Shown: positions 59,598 to 64,000 of the stretch, piece by piece
How positions within the stretch are numbered: the first letter of the stretch is position 1
Layout: each line of letters starts with the position of its first letter
Assembly (NCBI RefSeq): GCF_002157205.1
Contig: NZ_CP021358.1
Coordinates: 2,232,001-2,296,000 of the forward strand
DNA from: Kushneria marisflavi
Lineage (GTDB): Bacteria; Pseudomonadota; Gammaproteobacteria; Pseudomonadales; Halomonadaceae
DNA: 64,000 nucleotides
Direction of reading: 5' to 3'
Made by a program: the position numbers and the translations under genes
The notes under the pieces: model-generated
The model's database searches: none
What the model was told of the DNA's origin: nothing
What the model saw: the letters and a program-made list of their open reading frames with translations, nothing else

Positions 59598-59900
59598 TTA
59601 ATTGCTATAACGGATGAAGGCGCGATCCTTGTCGGGGACCAGCACCGATTCTCCCTTGTGCAGGCCTTCATGCTTGTCGACGCGCGTTTCGTCTTCGGTA
59701 CTCAGCCCCAGAACTTCGGCAATCGAGGTATCTTCCCCCTGACGATCCAGTACTTTCAGGCGTACGTTGGCACCCATATAACGCGCCGTGATGATGTCAC
59801 CGGCCCTGGGCTTTTTGTGCAGGAACTGGGTCAGTTCCTCATGATCAGCGACATGATCGACCCCGTCCTGATCCCATGTCACTTCGCGTGCGTTGCTCAT
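59598..59900 (-). CDS. Small acidic protein of unknown function (100 aa)
   Basis: This 100-residue protein is strongly acidic, with many Asp and Glu and few hydrophobic runs. It has AGDIITARYMGANVRLKVLDRQGEDTSIAEVLGLS near residues 33-67, which looks like a small beta barrel (SH3- or TRAM-like). GESVLVPDKDRAFIRYSN closes the protein. AGGAG precedes the ATG at good spacing, supporting a real gene. I do not recognise the family. It lies between the peroxiredoxin gene and the divergent ligB and appears monocistronic. Confidence 0.75.
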   Translation of the reverse strand: MSNAREVTWDQDGVDHVADHEELTQFLHKKPRAGDIITARYMGANVRLKVLDRQGEDTSIAEVLGLSTEDETRVDKHEGLHKGESVLVPDKDRAFIRYSN

Positions 59901-60023
59901 GGCATGTCTCCTCGTTGGTGAAAAAAGTTTAGCAGTTTGCGCCCGTTACGCTGAATGCATTCGTCTTCAGAAAGACGCTTTCCTGTCGATAGGCATATCA
60001 GTGATGTCGAATGTTGATGGTGA

Positions 60024-61772
<1,749 letters not shown>

Positions 61773-62084
61773 GGGTGAGAGTTGTCATCATCATTGATAT
61801 TGAAAAGTCGTAGAGTGATAGTTCTTTTCAATTTCCTTGATACTAATTACTCAGTGTAATTTGCGTTACCTTCTGATACATTAAGCATTACAGGGTTACT
61901 GATTAAACGCCTTATGCGGTACCTACCCTCAGGACAGGGGGCACCGATCAGGTAATAGATATCAGCGGTTTGTTGGAGCACAGCGCCCCAGAGCAGGCGA
62001 TCACCATCAGGAACATGGCTGTGCAATTGGCTTCCATTGTAAAAACGCGTCGCATATAACGCCGCGTTGAAAGGAGATAGGACC
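61773..62084. other. AT-rich intergenic region upstream of a small membrane protein
   Basis: About 310 bp between ligB and the small gene at 62085. The first half is AT-rich and promoter-like. No convincing gene, terminator or repeat was seen. A minus-strand frame through it lacks a ribosome site and is not called. Confidence 0.4.
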
Positions 62085-62288
62085 ATGGCACTGTTAATCA
62101 TTGGCGCAATGGGTTACGCCCTGCTGGTCATGTTCATACTGGGCACGATGATGCTTTCTGGTCGGGCTTCGGATCGCGAAGCGCGTCGCCTGCAACCGGT
62201 ACAGATCAGCACTTCAAAGTCTGCCGCTCGCAGCAACACACAGCCGTCTACCGACTTCTCGTCCATGCCCGGTCGTAACGCTGCCTGA
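62085..62288 (+). CDS. Small single-pass membrane protein of unknown function (67 aa)
   Basis: ATG 62085 follows AAGGAG at 8 bases. The 67-residue product starts with one long hydrophobic helix (LLIIGAMGYALLVMFILGTMML, about residues 3-24), then a basic and polar Ser/Thr/Gln-rich tail. That makes it an N-terminally anchored protein with a cytoplasmic or periplasmic tail. I do not recognise a family. A terminator closely follows it, so it forms its own unit between ligB and typA. Confidence 0.72.
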   Translation: MALLIIGAMGYALLVMFILGTMMLSGRASDREARRLQPVQISTSKSAARSNTQPSTDFSSMPGRNAA

Positions 62289-62319
62289 TTTCCCCCGGGA
62301 GGCAGACAGACGACGAAAT

Positions 62320-62345
62320 GCCGCTGCCCGCAAGGGCAGCGGCCT
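62320..62345 (+). terminator. Rho-independent terminator after small membrane protein gene
   Basis: GCCGCTGCCC and GGGCAGCGGC form a 10-bp stem with a GCAA tetraloop, followed by CTTTGTGTTT, 31 bp after the stop codon. Confidence 0.8.
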
Positions 62346-62411
62346 TTGTGTTTCTGCTTTTGTTATACCGTATCTGACATGATGCCGGCATCTCGACAAT
62401 ATCCTGAAGAT

Positions 62412-62445
62412 AAAAAACGGCCTGCAGAACATGCAGGCCGTTTTT
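62412..62445. terminator. Bidirectional terminator of typA
   Basis: CGGCCTGCA and TGCAGGCCG pair around GAACA, with A6 on one side and T5 on the other. It lies 35 bp downstream of the typA stop on the minus strand. Confidence 0.92.
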
Positions 62446-62479
62446 GTGTCAGGAAACGTTACAACGTTAACGCAAGGGC

Positions 62480-64000
62480 TTACTTCTTGTTGCGCTTGCG
62501 ATCGGTTTCCTTGAGGTACTTCTTGCGGATGCGGATGAAGCCGGGGGTCACTTCCACCAGTTCATCGCTGTCCAGAAACTCGATGGCCTGCTCCAGCGTG
62601 AAGCGGATCGGCGGCGTCAGCACGATGTTTTCATCGTTACCCGAGGCACGCATGTTATCGAGCTTCTTGCCCTTGGTCGGGTTGACCACCATGTCGTCGG
62701 AACGGTTATTGATACCGATCAGCATGCCTTCATAGACTTCGGTGCCGTGGTCGATGATCAGCTTACCGCGGTCCTGGAGGGTGTAGAGGGCATAAGCCAG
62801 TGCCTTGCCATCAACCATCGAGACCAGTACACCGTTACGACGCTCAACGCCTGCGCCTTCCTTGAGCGGACCGTAGTGATCAAAGCGGCTGGTCAGGATG
62901 CCGGTGCCGGAAGTCATGGTCAAAAACTGCGAACGGAAGCCGATCAGACCACGCGAGGGAATCATGAAGTCCAGACGCACACGACCCTTGCCATCCGGGT
63001 TCATGTTGGTCAGCTCGCCCTTGCGATAGCCCAGCTCTTCCATGACAGAGCCCTGATGCTGCTCTTCACAGTCGATGATGACCTCTTCGTAGGGTTCCTG
63101 CTTCACGCCATCGATCTCGCGGATGATGACTTCCGGACGGCCTACGGCCAGTTCGTAGCCTTCACGACGCATGGATTCGATCAGCACTGACAGGTGAAGT
63201 TCGCCACGACCGGAGACCTTGAACTTCTCGGCCGACTCCCCCTGTTCAACACGCAGGGCCACGTTGTGGATCAGTTCCTGATCCAGGCGGTCCTTGATGT
63301 TACGGCTGGTGACGTACTTGCCGTCACGACCGGCGAACGGTGAATCGTTGACCTGGAAGGTCATCGAAACGGTCGGCTCATCAACGGTCAGTGCCGGCAG
63401 CGCTTCGACATTGGACGGATCACAGATCGTGTCAGAGATGGACAGATCATCGATACCGGTAATGCAGACGATGTCACCGGCGCTGACTTCATCGGCCTGA
63501 ACACGTTCAAGACCCAGGTGGGTCATGACCTGACCGATCTTGCCCTTGCGGGTGACGCCGTGACGGGAAATGACGCTGACCTGCTGGTTGGGACGGACAC
63601 GGCCGCGCTTGACGCGACCCAGACCGATAACACCCACGTAGCTGTTGTAGTCCAGTGCCGAAATCTGCATCTGGAACGGACCGTCGAGTTCAACGGTCGG
63701 CGGCTCAACGATGTCGACGATGGCCTGGAACATCGGGTCCATGTTTTCGGACAGATCTTCCGGGTCCATGCCGGCGATACCGTTGAGCGCCGAGCAGTAG
63801 ATGATCGGGAAGTCGAGCTGCTCGTCGGTGGCGCCCAGGTTGTCGAAAAGATCGAAGATCTGATCGATGACCCAGTCAGGGCGTGCGCCCGGACGGTCGA
63901 TCTTGTTGACCACGACGATCGGCTTGAGGCCCTGGGCAAATGCCTTCTGGGTCACGAAGCGAGTCTGCGGCATCGGGCCATCAACGGCATCGACCAGCAG
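62480..64000 (-). CDS. typA: Ribosome-associated GTPase TypA/BipA, 5' end beyond window
   Basis: This is the C-terminal 506 residues of the translational GTPase BipA/TypA, with the start outside the right edge. The visible part opens [43 protein letters not shown], containing the G4 motif NKID. Domain II follows ([23 protein letters not shown]), then the EF-G-like domains and the BipA-specific C-terminal domain. [41 protein letters not shown] and [36 protein letters not shown] are diagnostic. It ends in a Lys/Arg-rich tail. BipA acts in 50S assembly and stress adaptation. Confidence 0.96.
   Translation of the reverse strand: MLVDAVDGPMPQTRFVTQKAFAQGLKPIVVVNKIDRPGARPDWVIDQIFDLFDNLGATDEQLDFPIIYCSALNGIAGMDPEDLSENMDPMFQAIVDIVEPPTVELDGPFQMQISALDYNSYVGVIGLGRVKRGRVRPNQQVSVISRHGVTRKGKIGQVMTHLGLERVQADEVSAGDIVCITGIDDLSISDTICDPSNVEALPALTVDEPTVSMTFQVNDSPFAGRDGKYVTSRNIKDRLDQELIHNVALRVEQGESAEKFKVSGRGELHLSVLIESMRREGYELAVGRPEVIIREIDGVKQEPYEEVIIDCEEQHQGSVMEELGYRKGELTNMNPDGKGRVRLDFMIPSRGLIGFRSQFLTMTSGTGILTSRFDHYGPLKEGAGVERRNGVLVSMVDGKALAYALYTLQDRGKLIIDHGTEVYEGMLIGINNRSDDMVVNPTKGKKLDNMRASGNDENIVLTPPIRFTLEQAIEFLDSDELVEVTPGFIRIRKKYLKETDRKRNKK

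Noticed and set aside
61847..62101. 84-codon minus-strand frame upstream of the small membrane protein
   Set aside because: It overlaps the ribosome site and start of the plus-strand gene, lacks its own ribosome site and has no recognisable motif.

Overview
The window is about 60% GC and reads as chromosome of a gammaproteobacterium. The gene repertoire looks like Halomonadaceae (Halomonas/Kushneria type): a complete biotin operon with a BirA-like operator, Kup, LigB, WrbA, SbmA, BipA/TypA and a very large cyclic-glucan synthase. This taxonomic guess comes from protein similarity judged by eye and was not tested by a search. No rRNA, tRNA, CRISPR array or intact insertion sequence was seen.

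Layout. 1-2.3 kb: partial SDR oxidoreductase, antibiotic-biosynthesis-monooxygenase-like protein, cupin and peptidase E. 2.4-15.3 kb: two Fur-box-preceded TonB-dependent siderophore receptors bracket kup and the tightly overlapping operon bioB-F-H-C-D-A. 15.4-19.8 kb: a DUF2007 protein, a YefM/YoeB toxin-antitoxin pair with its GTAC-rich operator, then an AT-richer accessory stretch. That stretch holds 744 bp without a gene and a RloC/AAA_13-like zinc-hook ATPase gene interrupted by an amber codon just before its Walker A motif. 19.8-24.1 kb: nitrilase-family amidase, a cobalamin riboswitch driving a stand-alone CbiM-like gene, a 49-residue cysteine-containing small protein between two identical terminators, a LysR gene frameshifted in a 7-base homopolymer, and a divergent EamA exporter.

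24.1-28 kb: an aldehyde dehydrogenase / 3-hydroxyisobutyrate-dehydrogenase-like / DUF3100 membrane protein cluster. 28-37 kb: one 8.7 kb gene for a cyclic beta-1,2-glucan synthase (GT84 plus GH94), likely osmoadaptive. 37-46.5 kb: glutamate racemase, PEP-mutase/isocitrate-lyase-like enzyme, IclR regulator, FAD oxidoreductase with a GltS-type carrier, maltose O-acetyltransferase-like protein, D-2-hydroxyacid dehydrogenase, universal stress protein and SbmA transporter. 46.6-52.6 kb: a GntR regulator divergent from an amidohydrolase plus MatC-like carrier (a probable small carboxylate catabolic unit), then GlpD and PdxA. 52.7-58 kb: a 2OG-Fe dioxygenase facing an RND efflux pump and its adaptor. 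58-64 kb: WrbA, 1-Cys peroxiredoxin, an unrecognised acidic protein, LigB, a small membrane protein and the truncated typA/bipA gene at the right edge.

Functional themes are iron uptake and biotin synthesis sharing one divergent control region, several small substrate-specific regulator/enzyme/transporter units, and osmotic and oxidative stress functions. The least ordinary part is 15.4-24 kb, with two damaged genes, an orphan small protein and a toxin-antitoxin module.
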